From assembly GCA_050084985.1 (NCBI GenBank), contig JBITNC010000002.1:16740001-16804000 (forward strand): a stretch of DNA of 64,000 nt. The letters run 5' to 3'. Shown piece by piece: positions 48,101 through 58,512 of this stretch (its first letter is position 1; each line of letters opens with the position of its first letter). The notes beneath the pieces were generated by a model. That model was not told the DNA's origin and did not search any database. It saw only the letters and a list, made by a program, of their open reading frames with translations. Both the position numbers and the translations under genes were made by a program. The stretch comes from Nageia nagi. Its lineage: Eukaryota > Pinophyta.

Positions 48101-51100
48101 CTAACCTATCCAACTAGTTGAAATAAAGTTTTTCTCCATACCAAAGTACATACAAAACATTAGTGGTGATAAAGCACTTTGATGGAAGCTTTGCCAACTC
48201 CTTTCACTTGCAATGTTGAGTTGTTGTCAAAGCTGACATTTCTTCCTTCCATCGCTTGGATGTCATAAAGCTAGTCTTCTTTTCCCATCATGTGCCTTGT
48301 AGCACCAAAGCACCAAAGTCAATGTACCACACTTGGTCATCATCATTATGCTTTGATTGATATGCAATAACGAATATGTGGCCATCCTAGTTGGATGCAT
48401 ATTGGCCACCTTGCTTCTAATTATCAACTTTGCCTCTTTCCAATATTTTTACATGTGGCCTAGCTTGCCACGATAAAAACAAGTGACAACCTTCTTCTAC
48501 TTTTGAGGTTGTCTTTGATTGCAAGGCTCCTCAACCTTTTTCACAAAAAGCTTCTTTTGCTTGAACTTTTTGAACTATGTTGCATAAGCTCTAGAAGAAT
48601 ATTCTTCTTCATTGTTCAAGAGAAGCTGTTCATGTTGCAATAGAATTCCCTACAATTCATTGAATGTGAGGGTACCAACTTTCCTGCTACGCGTTAGACT
48701 TGACTTTGATAACCCTTCGTCAAACTCTTGAAGGTGGCTGAAACTAGCGCTTTGTTGATGATCGTTTCACCGAGTGATTTCAACTGGTTTGTGATGGCTT
48801 TGATGGATTGCATGTGTTCTAATATGGTACCACATAGCTTCAAACTATAAAGTTGTTGTCTCAGTGTGAGAACACATGCTTCATTCTTGTGCTTGCACAA
48901 AATCACGATGGAGTCCCATGCTTCTATCAAATTAGTGGCACTTACCACATTTTCAATAATGCCAATTGATTGATAAATTAACTAAGGCACGGTTGACACA
49001 TTGTTTTGTGTCATATTCAGCTTGCGTTGCATCAGCATTTATTTGATGGTGTGCTGCATCGCCTTCAACATAACTCCATAGGTCGTGAAATGCAGAACTG
49101 GACCCATCCACAGTCATTACTGTTAATATGTCTGCAATCTAGGTTTTAATCTCGGTTTGCTCACACTGACTAGAAATCTGAATTCTAGGAAGAAATCTCG
49201 ATGGCCCTGCACGCAGAAAGTATCTGTCGGAATGCACAGCAATGCAAGGACAAATGGGAGAAGTTAACAGAGATAGCACTTTCGAAGCATAGAGTGCTGG
49301 TGATGTCACACATGGACCAGATCACTATGTAGAAGGAAGTTTACCACGCATGCTATTCGTGTACAGCATAGCCCGCACAAACAAGCTCTAGACACCGAGT
49401 TATTCCTGTCTTGGTGCTACTTACAGCAGTTCTCCAGCTGCAACACGATGCATTTGAAGTTGATCTAGGCAATTGAGCGTGGTGCAAGGGCAACGCCACA
49501 TTACACCAAATGCCGAGGTTCTCTTCCTGCCTGCTCTGCACTGTATTCTACCAGGTCCTACCATAGAGGCCTCGAAGAGACCAAGGAAAAACAACAGGTC
49601 CGGCTCTAGCAGATTCCTAAGACTGCTCTGATACCAAAGTTGGATCTATAAGAGCAAAGAATAGCAAATACAAAACTCAGTAACATCCTTAACCAATAAA
49701 ATTATGTCTGCACACAAAACATATGTGAATTGTTCACATTGGATTATAATACATGAAGATAGAGGCTATATATATAGCCTTATGCTAGCTTAATTAGAAC
49801 AACCTAATAGGGCCTTACCAGCACCTAAACCATCTCAGTTGATTGGGTGCATTCAATACAGGCCTGACCTTGGATTTGTGCACGTGGGAATAGAATAGTG
49901 CACATGTGAACAATAATAGACAACACTCATGAAGTAAATATTAAAATCTAATATTCTAACAGTTATTGCAATATTTAAGCAGAGGTTTGCAAAATAAACA
50001 ATATAAGAAGTCCAAGAAACATTATCAGTGAGCTCCCTACTTTCAACTGGCCCTGAATCGATTTCAAGCCAATGCTTGAGCAAAGAGATAACTATTTTCT
50101 GACAGAAAAAATGCAGTTTTGAAGATTCGTATAAGTTTTTAATATGATAATGAATTCAAATAAGTGATACGAAAATTATTAATAATTAGAAAAACCACTT
50201 CAGAATTAATGTGTGAAATACAAGTCACTAAGTGACAGTAGACCACTCTGAGAAGGTCCAATATCAACATGCCTGAAGATAATAGCCAAATATCCAAGAT
50301 GATAGTTGCCCATTGATGATGCCCTGCTCACTTGATGACTTCATATAGACACACATTAATTTAGAATTATCTCAATCCCTTAAGCCAAGTCATACTAGTA
50401 ATCATATTGGGATGACAATAGTTGTTGTGTAACACTTGCGCACAATTCATAACAGATTTCTGTAAGCTCAGTAGCTGCAACAAACTCTCCTACAGCATTC
50501 CCACTTTGCCAAAGGGAGTCTTCAACCAGGAATTTCCCTATCAGAGCCTAAGGATACATTCATACTGGAACAACATTAGGAAAAAATTCCCTAAGACCAA
50601 AAGCACAGATTAATATTTCATAAAGAGAATTGCACAACATGAACCATGATCCTGCATCAAAAAAGGTAACACCATCCTTTCTAAAAGAGAAAATCATGGT
50701 TAAATATCACAGATAAATACTTATGACAGCAATCAGCAAAAGAACAGTGGTATTTCATGAACATGCACAGTGCAAATCGACCATGGTTGTCATTGAAAAA
50801 ATAGCATCAATATCCTTTCTAAATGAGAAAACCACATTTAAACATCACCGAGGAATAATCACTGCATTCAGAAAAACAGTGACTATTTTAGCCTTTTAAA
50901 TATTTTATAACAAATTGATAATCTTCTGGAGGCTATTGGATATGCAAGTAGTACAAAATAGCCGCTGCCAAACTCATAATAGCTTGTCTCTTGACACATC
51001 CAGAGATTCAGCTTAAACAGCTGAAGGGTGGGAGGGAGAGACTCCTAGATGGACACCATGGCCTTCTCTGAAAGAGTTAAACACAACTAAAAGTGAAACC

Positions 51101-54100
51101 ACATAAAGGAAGTTAAACAGACTGCCAAGCAAATCACAAAGATAAAAAGTAGCACCAAAAATAAGTAGTGCACAAGAATTTTGACATCAACCTTTAACAG
51201 AAGAGGACCAAAAAACTCAAGAAACGCCATGAACGGTACAGTAGGCTTTGGAGGAGAACGGCAAGCATAATCAATTTTATGAAACCTTTTTTTAAGGACA
51301 TATGATGAGCAAGATATTGAAACTCGTAACAATACTTCAGCCTTGATATGCATACTTCTAATTTATATGTCAAGGCATCTCTCTCATATACGAACCATAG
51401 AGTTCACTAGCTACGCAATGTACACGGTACTAATAGAGGTAAACAATGGATAGCTGAACTGCTCCTCTTAGACCCCAAAAATACACAAAGAAATCCAACA
51501 ATTCCCACTAATAACAGGATAAATTTGTGACTTACTTTAATAATTTCCACAACTAGCAATTATTCAACACAAGACTCAATTGGCATAACTGGGACAGCAA
51601 AATGACTGTAATCTACAACTTATGAAGAATAAAATAGAGAAGGCTTCTGCGCCCCAAATGTCTTGTTAGTTGTTGCTATAGCATCTGGTAATAATCCTAC
51701 TCACAGTAATGCAAATACTATAAACAAACACAAAAATTCGGTTTTAGTGTTTGTTTGACTAATTTCATTAGGTTTCTAAGAAACATGCACTGCATAATGT
51801 CAAACCAAAAAGTCCAAAATTACCAATTAGTAAATCATTGCTTGCACATCATGTCTTTATGATTTCATACAGAGGTTTCAGTAATCTGTGGTCAGAAAGG
51901 TCAAGAAACTTGTGATTTTGAAGACTTTCAAGGATGTGGTTAAGCACATCAAAGATCATACAGATTCATTGATGTCCTTATTTGCACAGCTCTAACTCTT
52001 CCACCCTTTCAAAATTAGACATTTAAAAAAATTCCAAATAACTAATACATGCTTTTGTGTAAATGTTCAAACATTAATTCATGTTCTTATTCTTTATGAA
52101 AAAGCAAATGATTCAGTACCTTTCTCTTGGTAAGGGTGTTCAAAGGAATCAAAACCTTTGGCTGTCGATAATTCCTTCCACGATACATGATAATGGTCTT
52201 GACATTATGTATGTTAATCACAATGCCACCACTCAACCTTGCTAACATAGTGGCCATCTCTCTGATTTTCTCCTTGGGAAAGTTATCACAACATACTTGG
52301 ACAGTTTCGTGGAACTTCCAATGCATATGCATATTCTGAACCACACCTCCAAATACTCCACGCACTCCAACTGGAACATAGTTCTGATTTTTATAACCAA
52401 TTTTTTTCAATGCTTGGAGCTGCTCTGGTGTCAATAACTCTGGATCATGTCGAGGTGGAGGAAGCTCAGGTAACTCATATTTCTTCAATTTCTGTAACAA
52501 TAAAGCCACCTTTTTCTTGGCCTTTTACAGTGAATGACGAGTGCAAAAAAGAAGAAATTAGTAAATAGTTAACGTGAACATAAAATAAGAACCTAAAAAC
52601 ACAAAATACAATCATATACCATAACCGTGTCAATCTTACTACAAAATAAGGGGGAAAGAGAAAATAGCATTTCACAATACAAATACCTAATTAGGTTTAA
52701 GCATAGCTCCTAAAAATAGTATTTAAACAAATCATGAAGGAGAGAAAGTAGAAATCAAATGAATAATAAACCCATCTGCAAAGGTCGAAAGTTTAAACAG
52801 AATATGCAGAAACAAGAAGTGCAGCTGTATGAGGTAGAGTAGGATAGGATATTCAGTTTTACCTTAATTAAGAACAATGTTCAGGTTAGAACTTCTTTAA
52901 AGATTAAATGTAAATGTGCTAATTCTTCCTTTTATTTGCTTGTTTGCAATATGAGCTTTCCCACAAAAATAACAATTTGTTATTCAACAAAATTTTGCAA
53001 TTCTTGATTTAGAACTAAGCTGAACTTACCCTATAGGATAAACACGCATTGCACTCCATTACGAAGTACTCTTCAGTCTCCACAAATCCCTGATCCATAC
53101 TTGACACAAAGCTCCCTGCCATCGCTTAATTTTCCCACCACCTGACTTTATTTATCTATCGTTTTGTCTTGGCATAAGCCCAAACATTCTGCTCATATGT
53201 TGGTTGTAGACATTCGTATAAATTTCCAAGTGCTTGTAACTATAGAATAAAAAAACTCTGTTTAAACACGTATTTTCAGTAGTCCCAAATTTTACCGTAT
53301 TTTTAAAATACTTACCTTCTATAGTAATTTTGACATTTTTTCCTTTTTTTTCTGCTGTCTTTGACATTTTTTTTGTATTTGGCCCCAGGCCGTATTTTCA
53401 AAAAAGTGTACTTTTATTCTATGCTTGTAACCTAAGAACAATGATCATCTGATTTTGTAACTTCTATTTTTCAAAGCCTAGTTTCCTGTAACCATATCCA
53501 TAGATTTCGCGTTGTCAAATCAACCACCTCAATCTCTACAGTGCATATTTTATCAACAATTTGTAGTATTGCACTTTGCCCATTTGTATACTCTCTAAGC
53601 TCATCTACACAATCATACAAATCAAGCTGAACAAACTTTAGAAATATGGCATAAAGGATTTACTTCCACTCTTCACAAGTTTGGATTCTTACAGGAAGCT
53701 TGGGAGACCTTAGAGGTGACATTCTTTTCTATGAGATACATATGCTAAGTAGTGGATGAAATGCAATTGTGGCACAGTCATGCAAGTTTGATGGAATTCC
53801 AAACCACACACTATGGTTCCTTCCGTTTGTGATCTGCCCCAAACCAGATAGTGCATATTTATGAAAGAAATGCAGAAAGTTTAAAGTTCCCAACAATTTT
53901 GCTATAATAGATGATCCAAGAGGATCCAGTTGATCGCTAATAGAAGTAGTCAACACCTTCAGATAGCTTCAAGTTTTCATTGAACTTTTAATCTTTGGCC
54001 CAATTTTGTAGATAAGTCACTCTATGGTAATGGAAGATTCATACTTTGCCATTGGTTCATACTAATTTTTGGTGGATTCCATCCTCCACAGCGGAAACTG

Positions 54101-55433
54101 GGTGCAGGAGAACAGTGAACAGACACCAATTATAATTCATCATTTCGTATGTTTCCAAGTTACTTATGCGCCAGGAGACGCACACAAACCTCCAGGACAA
54201 CCAACAGGCTTAGCACCATCTACAAAATACATGCCTCTTTCTCCAAGTCTTCAGTCTAGAAATAATATTAAAATAACAAACTCTCAAAAATCATAACATC
54301 AAAGAGGAATATATCACTCCACACATAGATATCTTAGTTTGTAAATCTCTTCAACTTCACTAGATCTGGTTTGTATAATACACATGTATACAAATATATC
54401 TGTTTACTCACATGTCTCTATTGTACTAAATTCTTGAACAAAGTTTTGTTTATAAATGTTTGTTTCTTAATACAAATCGAATTCCCAAATTTGATGTGCT
54501 GTTCTTTGGATGCAGCCCACCAGTCCGGAACAGCAGATATCCCTGTAACTTCATATCTAGAATGATGAAAATGATTTCTTTAAGTTCAAGTGAAAATTAT
54601 TTCTTTAAGTTCAAGCCAACCAAACTCACATATTAACACATGAGACAGCTTTTGTTGTAACAGTAGGGACTTCTAATTCCTAATCTTACCGATGTATTGT
54701 TCCACAGTAAATATATTAAAAATATATGTCATACATGTCATTTCTATGCCACAGCTTAGTTCATCAAAATGACCCGTTGACAAATTTGTGGTAAATCAAG
54801 CGTTTGACAATGCCATTGGAGTACTTTGAATCTCTAAAATTCATGGTTAATTAGGCTTTTCACAATCCGTATAAGCAAAATGAATTTTCGTTATGTAATG
54901 CAACCCAACACACAATAAACTAATAGAAATAAGAGGAGGAACAAGAGTAGCTACAGTAAATTGTGAATACCCTTCTTAAGCTAAAAATAAGGCGCTCCTC
55001 TTCGGTCATGAGTTTTTTCCTCAACTTCTTTGCTCTCCGAATTTCTCTGAGAGTCTTCCCTGTTTCTCTTCTCATCCTCTTCTCCACTCTGCTTCTTATT
55101 CCTGCTGACATGCTGCGGCACCCTCCATTCCAAAACACCCATGGGAATTTGTTGGGCATGCATTCAGCTGCCTTTCTCTCTTCAACTAATTCATGTCTAA
55201 ACGCAAAACCCAGTGAAGGAATTCGATTAGAAGAAGCCTATTAGAGGGTTTTGTGGGGTTTTAGAACTAGTTTTTCTTTCTTCTTCAATCTGAAGTAAAA
55301 AAATCAAGAGGGCGTACATTTACCTGCATTGGGAAGAGGACGAAGAGGGTGTTGATGATATAGTCGATAGAAGGGTCCAAGATTGTTGTGCAGCTCGGCA
55401 AATTGAGCGCCTTCCCAATGCTGCAAATGCCAT
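31929..55433 (-). CDS. CFM9-like: CRM-domain RNA-binding protein, organelle-targeted (4 exons, 23.5 kb)
   Basis: I joined exons 55433-55324, 55196-54971, 52521-52120 and 33131-31929. This gives 646 residues with all junctions GT..AG and in frame. Residues 1-36 look like an organellar transit peptide (R8, R9, R13, Ser/Thr-rich, no acids). Residues of about 60-115 are Lys/Arg-rich ([17 protein letters not shown]). The single CRM (YhbY-type) domain is at about 139-232, with the GxxG loop GVRG at 164-167 and YRG at 225-227. A helical segment at 247-300 reads [13 protein letters not shown]. The acidic, Arg/Asp-rich tail from about 325 to 646 has repeated WDSD-type motifs. CRM proteins bind organellar group II introns and aid their splicing. 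This single-CRM layout matches Arabidopsis subfamily 4, best CFM9 (mitochondrial), as far as I recall it. An in-frame TAA lies just upstream of the ATG (AAGATGGCA context). Orthology is inferred, not searched. Confidence 0.9.
34370..34725. repeat. Cluster of ACTCGCA / TGCGA(C/G)T motifs
   Basis: Within about 350 bp, ACTCGCA occurs repeatedly and its complement-type TGCGAGT or TGCGACT also occurs. The phrase AGCTATATGCGACTAATTG appears twice, near 34410 and 34480. The cluster is rich in CpG relative to its AT-rich surroundings. It could be part of an unrecognised LTR or a decayed repeat. Confidence 0.5.
34990..36370 (+). pseudogene. Unrecognised coding remnant inside intron 3
   Basis: The plus strand gives protein-like text over about 1.4 kb with a few stops and frameshifts. 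Segments include FEDPFY near 35055, then [39 protein letters not shown] and [20 protein letters not shown]. The frame at 35195-35497 is open for 100 codons. Later pieces are 35677-35889 (coiled-coil-like, [20 protein letters not shown]) and 36144-36368 ([34 protein letters not shown]). I do not recognise the family. It may be a decayed transposon gag-like or accessory gene, or a captured host gene. It runs opposite to the CRM gene. Confidence 0.5.
38381..41536. repeat. Dispersed repeat X, copy 2 (interrupted by solo LTR)
   Basis: Partner of 12105-13966, with the same start (AGCACTAAGATCCAACCATC) and end (CCCTATGAAGA). After removing the LTR and one target duplication, about 1.95 kb remain. 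It carries the same internal duplications of about 240 bp and about 115 bp. It also has an extra duplication of about 48 bp near 39430-39505 (CCAGTTTGGGGACATyTGAG twice). The open frame 38900-39142 matches the one in copy 1 but has no known domain. Confidence 0.88.
39733..40929 (+). mobile_element. Solo LTR with 5-bp target duplication (CAAGC)
   Basis: It starts TGTGACGTCCCCC and ends GGGTCTTTACA (1197 bp), with CAAGC at 39728-39732 and 40930-40934. The matching uninterrupted site in repeat X copy 1 (near 13320) reads GGGACACCCAATCATAC, with only one copy of the pentamer position. The LTR contains several ACGTTGG / CCCACGTT motifs and a TGACGTC at its very start. It belongs to the same family as the LTR at 44384-45318. 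Confidence 0.95.
41837..42286 (-). mobile_element. Putative 3' LTR of copia B
   Basis: It follows the polypurine tract AAGGGGGAG of copia B (42292-42300, minus strand) and starts near TGGAGATTTATGC. A TATATA-type element (CCTATATATTGTAC) lies near 41900. The end near CATATTCTTTCA is a guess. No second copy is in the window, so the ends are uncertain. Confidence 0.4.
42268..46110 (-). pseudogene. Copia B: Ty1-copia polyprotein, lightly damaged
   Basis: Minus strand. A zinc knuckle ([15 protein letters not shown]) after a Gly/Arg-rich stretch lies near 46080-45965. The protease is at 45890-45700 ([11 protein letters not shown]) and the integrase at 45660-45314 ([28 protein letters not shown]). 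After a solo LTR at 44384-45318 it resumes at 44380 ([20 protein letters not shown]). The RT covers 43780-43073, with [21 protein letters not shown] and catalytic YVDD in [13 protein letters not shown] near 43240. The RNase H runs to 42268 ([32 protein letters not shown]). Damage is limited to a few stops, one frameshift near 43120, the LTR insertion, and an apparent in-frame deletion joining protease directly to mid-integrase near 45705. The gag N-terminus and 5' LTR are missing. Confidence 0.92.
44384..45318 (+). mobile_element. Solo LTR with 5-bp target duplication (TAAAA)
   Basis: It starts TGTGACGTCGCC and ends ATCTTATA (935 bp; the terminal CA is now TA). TAAAA lies at 44379-44383 and 45319-45323. 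It splits the copia B integrase between RPNLNHF and FRMFGCF. It shares its start, ACTAATTCTGGAATCC, CCCCAAGTGGGA, CCCACAT and ACGTTGGCATT text with the longer LTR at 39733-40929. Confidence 0.93.
46111..46525. other. No gene seen
   Basis: This lies between the truncated 5' side of copia B and the integrase end of copia A copy 2. No LTR or coding character was recognised. Confidence 0.45.
47165..48060. mobile_element. Non-coding block inserted in copia A (copy 2)
   Basis: Counterpart of 14437-15300, at the same place in the element. Near 47205-47260 it has CGAACTCGGCTCGAACTT. Near 47880-47955 it has GACTTGGCGAGTCCATCGAG and further GAGTC-type repeats. The CG-containing text suggests a decayed non-autonomous element. 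Ends are not resolved. Confidence 0.45.
49625..49636 (-). other. Primer-binding site (initiator tRNA-Met) of copia A copy 2
   Basis: The plus strand reads GCTCTGATACCA, the exact complement of TGGTATCAGAGC, the usual copia PBS. It sits four bases from the LTR that starts at 49641. Confidence 0.95.
49641..49961 (-). mobile_element. 5' LTR of copia A copy 2
   Basis: 321 bp from TGGATCTATAAGAGC to ATATTCTAACA on the plus strand; the element-sense strand begins TGTTAGAATATT. A perfect palindrome AGGCTATATATATAGCCT at 49763-49780 supplies a TATA box. No second copy of this LTR was found in the window, consistent with loss of the 3' half of the element. Confidence 0.85.
49962..52119. other. Intronic DNA without recognisable features
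   Basis: This is the donor-side part of CRM intron 3. It is AT-rich. Short frames such as 51087-51353 lack motifs. No element ends were seen. Confidence 0.5.
52120..52521 (-). CDS. CRM gene exon 3 (CRM domain)
   Basis: 402 bp, 134 whole codons. The acceptor is TGTAAAAG|GCC: the frame just upstream has a TAA, so the exon must begin here. The donor is AAG|GTACTG at 52119. It holds the CRM domain: [20 protein letters not shown], then [41 protein letters not shown] and YRGRNYRQP. The fold is KH-like, with a GxxG loop for RNA contact. Confidence 0.93.
52522..54970 (-). other. CRM gene intron 2 (2449 bp)
   Basis: It runs from donor GTATTC to acceptor TAAAAG. It is AT-rich with no recognised element. 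A small Lys-rich open frame at 53152-53367 on the minus strand has no family resemblance and is not called. Confidence 0.8.
54971..55196 (-). CDS. CRM gene exon 2 (basic linker)
   Basis: 226 bp. The acceptor GCGTTTAG|A follows a pyrimidine-rich run and is the choice that restores frame with exon 1 (phase 2). A second AG at AATAG|GCT, 18 bases upstream of an in-frame alternative, would not fit the phase. It ends AGAAGG|GTATTC (phase 0). The product is very basic: [20 protein letters not shown] then [18 protein letters not shown]. This is typical of the region before the CRM domain in this subfamily. Confidence 0.85.
55197..55323 (-). other. CRM gene intron 1 (127 bp)
   Basis: It runs from the GTAAAT donor to the TTTAG acceptor. 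It contains a CTAAT-type branch-point candidate before the pyrimidine-rich acceptor. It is short, unlike the two introns that follow. Confidence 0.8.
55324..55433 (-). CDS. CRM gene exon 1 (transit peptide)
   Basis: It codes residues 1-36 plus two bases of codon 37. The start has strong context, with A at -3 and G at +4. An in-frame TAA stop precedes it by about four codons, so no longer N-terminus is possible within this exon. The donor reads CAG|GTAAAT at 55323. The first 13 residues contain R8, R9 and R13. A Ser-rich stretch follows ([10 protein letters not shown]). There are no acidic residues, as expected for a mitochondrial or plastid transit peptide. Confidence 0.82.
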
Positions 55434-56608
55434 CTTAGAATTTTTTTATCCCAAATTACAATTCATCTCATGTTAATGCACCAATTAACACTATTTGCAG
55501 ATCCAACAATACAGAAGAAAATGTTTCTTCCGCATGAAGAGATGAATAAAGAGCGTCTTTGAGATTTCTAGCATTAGGACACCGAGTCTCTGTGTTGGTT
55601 GCATTTTTCGTTTACTATCTGTGCATTGGTAGTTTGTAATAAATTTAGGTTTGTTTGCTTTAAATTTTGAAAAAGAATTTGTATTCCTAATCTATTTTAC
55701 ATTGGATTGTTGTAATGAAATTTTCAGGTCATTCTAACGTAGAGGAGAGGATCTTTACATTGAAAAAGGAGTGGATAGAATATATCACATTTTAAAATGT
55801 TTTTACATTAATTTTAACTTTAAGTTAGGAAAGCTTTAAAAATGTGTAAAAATAATCGTTGCCCTTAGTTCAACATAACAATTTCTATGATTAAAAAATT
55901 AAAATATAAGTGTTTAATGATACTTGGTTACATATATGTATGCAAGTAGATAAAATGGTAATAGAGTTGAATCATCTACATACTTTGCTAGAGTATTGAG
56001 GAAATATTCCATGTGCTATTAGTTGGTTCCTTCGGATTAGTTACCACATGACCACTTTCGATCTTAATTGCGTTGGTGCCCTTCATCATGTGGTCAATCC
56101 TAATTTGTTGGCCAACATTAGTCGAAACTCTCCTTGGAGTGATTTCACAATCATGTGTCAACTCTTCCCAATAGCATGGTGGGTGGGTTGCATTGCTTGA
56201 TCTTTCTGGAAACGTTGTGGAGTGGGGAGATAAGAGCATTAATGGTTCTCTAGATCATGTTATTGATGGACTTTGCACCCAATGCATTCATCACCCACAT
56301 ATGGCTAGGGGACATAGGAATAGTAGTTAATGATGGCATGCACAAAGGTGATGGGTGGGACATTTAGTTGATTCCATCTTAATTTTACATCTTTTCAAAT
56401 TTGGTACTTTAGCTACATTTAGAATCATATAATTTGATGAACAGTTAAACATATATATATTATATTAGATTTTCTTTTGTATAAGAGAATTATCATATCA
56501 TATTTGCATTTTATATTGTTGATAAATTAATATATCGATATCATCGATTGATTTAATATATATTTAATAGAAATTTTATCTTTTCGTATGTTATGTCTTA
56601 CATCTCAT
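55434..56608. other. 5' flank of the CRM gene
   Basis: The first few hundred bases upstream of 55433 must hold the 5' UTR and promoter of the minus-strand gene. No clear TATA element was assigned. Farther out, 55988-56239 has an 83-codon minus frame without a recognisable domain. Confidence 0.4.
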
Positions 56609-57329
56609 TGTTAAGATCTTACATATAAAAATAAAATTTGAGCATGGTTTGCAAAGAATCTTAATGAGAAAACTCAAGGCAATCACACAAACATATAAGA
56701 GAAGAGACAAGTTTAATGCGGTTCACCTAGTGTAGGCTACATCCACGAAGAAGCTTTTAGTCCTTAAACTGAATCACCCCCAAGCAACCAATAGATACAC
56801 CAATAACCACTTGTTGTAACCTTCTTCTTAGTTTACAAGAATCCTCAATATAAACAAAATATTTGTTTATCAAAACCACAAACTTCACCTAGCTTTGCCT
56901 CTCACAAATTAGAATACAAAACCTTGGATTTATAAGCAAGTTTCAATCTTATTCTTAGTCCATTATGGAGCTAAGAATCCATGCAAAAATGGCCATACAA
57001 GATGTAACCCCTATCCTACAAATTAAGATATGAAAGAGAGTGGTTTGACCATCCCAAAATGCAGTTTAATCCCATATGGATCCTAATCGAATACCATCAG
57101 ACTGATTAGGATAACAAGATTATCCACCATTAGATTGATTGCAATTTATTCCTAGATCGATCATTCAACTACAATTACACTATAGCTAAACCATAGCTTA
57201 TCCATAGGCTAACTATAGTTGATCGGCAACCTCCTAACTAATTAACCCTACAGATCGGCCATGTGAATGTCGATTAGAAAATAAAGAGTAACTCTCTTAA
57301 CTTAGCCCATGAATCAAGCTCTATTCTCA
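56609..57329 (-). mobile_element. LTR 1 of minus-strand copia C (3' LTR)
   Basis: It runs from TGTTAAGATCTTACATAT to CTCTATTCTCA (721 bp). The adjoining minus-strand polypurine-like tract (CCAAGTGGGAGATTATTG) marks its inner end at 57330. Its first 150 bp or so match LTR 2 at 58345: ATAAAAATAAAAT, then TTGCAAAGAATCTTAATGAG, then AGAGAAGAGACAAGTTTAAT. Confidence 0.8.
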
Positions 57330-58344
57330 ATAATCTCCCACTTGGAGGTTAATTCCATTACATTGGACCACAATCTAAGATTGAAAAACTTCTCATTGTG
57401 ACCTCTTATTCGTTGAGATCAAATAAAATTGGGAGAACCCCCAATTCCTCCTTAGAAATTGCATTTTCCCTTTCACTTTTATGTTTTATGAACCCCCGCT
57501 GATCTATGCCTCTCACTCTATAGATCATACCATCACCTTGTGCAAACCCTTTTCTTTTAAGTCTTTTTTTGTATGAACATTTTCTTTTGTTTCCAATCTA
57601 TATACACAAACATCATGCACACCATCCATATCTTTAGGTAACTTATTCTTCCCAAGCTCCTACTCCTTAGATTTATCTTGCATAAAACACTCACAACCAT
57701 CAGTATATAACACATATGAAACTATGAGGAAATATTGACTTAACCTTACACATCTTTCAACATTGCTTAATGGAATTTCCTTATCCTGATGTTCAATACC
57801 TTCTTGCACCTTTTGTATCCATGTATTTTTTTTTCTTATCCTTAGAAACACCTTATCCAACGTTCTTCTTTTCATTAATCTTCACTTCACCTTTAAGCCC
57901 AAACTTGTGATGTCCCTTGATTTCATTCCCACTTATAGGAGCTAACTCCATAGCATTGTTAGAAGAGTTAGTAAAAAAATATAGTGTACCCATCATGTCA
58001 CCTCTAACAACAATCATGAAACCCTTAGACACCTTCCAAGTCTTATTTTTGAATGCCATCATATAACCTTTTCCATCAAGTTTGCTTGTCGAAATGAGAT
58101 TCCTTTTCAAATCTGGGATGTGCCTCACCTCCTTGAGAACCCACTAATTTTCATAAGGTAGTTTGATTTTTACCTTCCCCATACCAACTACCCTTCATTC
58201 CCATTAGTTTCTTATCCATCTTACTTTTTAGCCTGATAATCCCTCTTGAAATGTCCCTTCTATTTGCCATTGCTCCTACTTGATGTAGAATCTCTCACAA
58301 TAGATATGTTAAGTGCCCAACAAAGAAATAGCTCTAATAATAAT
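57330..58344 (-). pseudogene. Copia C internal remnant (zinc knuckle to protease)
   Basis: Only about 1 kb of internal sequence remains. At 58128-57853 it codes protease-region text on the minus strand: MRHIPDLKRNLISTSKLDGK, AFKNKTWKVSKGFMI and VRGDMMGTLYFF. Just upstream, near 58250, is a zinc-knuckle trace (GHFKRDYQAKK). A decayed PBS complement (GCTCTAATAATAAT) sits at 58331-58344 against LTR 2. Integrase, RT and RNase H are deleted. Confidence 0.75.
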
Positions 58345-58512
58345 TGTTAGGATATGATATATAAAAATAAAATCTAAGCAATATACCCTCTACTAGTTTG
58401 CAAAAGAATCTTAATAAGAAAACTAAAGGTAATCACACAAACACATAAGAGAAGAGACAAGTTTAATGTGGTTCACCCAATGTAGGATACATCAATGGAG
58501 AAGCTTTCAATC
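58345..58512 (-). mobile_element. LTR 2 of copia C (5' LTR, interrupted)
   Basis: It starts TGTTAGGATATGATATAT and matches LTR 1 to about GAGAAGCTTTCAATC, where it is cut by the LTR of copia D at 58513. The remainder, if still present, should lie beyond the window after copia D. Confidence 0.8.

Larger units (their letters stand above)
46526..49636 (-). pseudogene. Copia A, copy 2: Ty1-copia remnant (PBS, gag to integrase)
   Basis: Minus strand. A primer-binding site complementary to initiator tRNA-Met (TGGTATCAGAGC) lies at 49636-49625, just inside the 5' LTR. Gag follows at about 49130-48690 ([14 protein letters not shown], then [20 protein letters not shown]). A decayed zinc knuckle is near 48480 and a protease trace (QVWYIDFGA) near 48330. 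The pre-integrase ([40 protein letters not shown]) lies near 47130-46990. The integrase follows to 46526 ([41 protein letters not shown]). A block of about 0.9 kb at 47165-48060 is inserted between protease and pre-integrase, as in copy 1. RT and RNase H are missing. Confidence 0.85.
33132..52119 (-). other. CRM gene intron 3 (18,988 bp, transposon-filled)
   Basis: It runs from donor AAG|GTACTG at 52119 to acceptor TGTGCAG at 33132. Inside are copia A copy 2 with its 5' LTR, copia B with a solo LTR, repeat X copy 2 with another solo LTR, and an unknown coding remnant. The copia elements point the same way as the gene, so their promoters or poly(A) signals could affect transcript processing. 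The segments 33132-34300 and 36870-38380 show no recognisable features. Confidence 0.88.

Noticed and set aside
49625-49636. tRNA gene fragment
   Set aside because: The 12-base match to initiator tRNA-Met is explained by its position as the PBS next to an LTR. No cloverleaf is present.
55197-55217. Alternative exon 2 acceptor at AATAG|GCT near 55245
   Set aside because: It would put exon 2 out of phase with exon 1. The TTTAG|A acceptor at 55197 restores the frame.
54963-55244. Plus-strand frame of 93 codons near 55 kb
   Set aside because: It is antisense to CRM exon 2, whose minus-strand frame has conserved family text and fitting splice sites.
55988-56239. Possible small gene upstream of the CRM gene
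   Set aside because: It is an 83-codon frame with no recognisable domain, no clear start context and no neighbouring exons.
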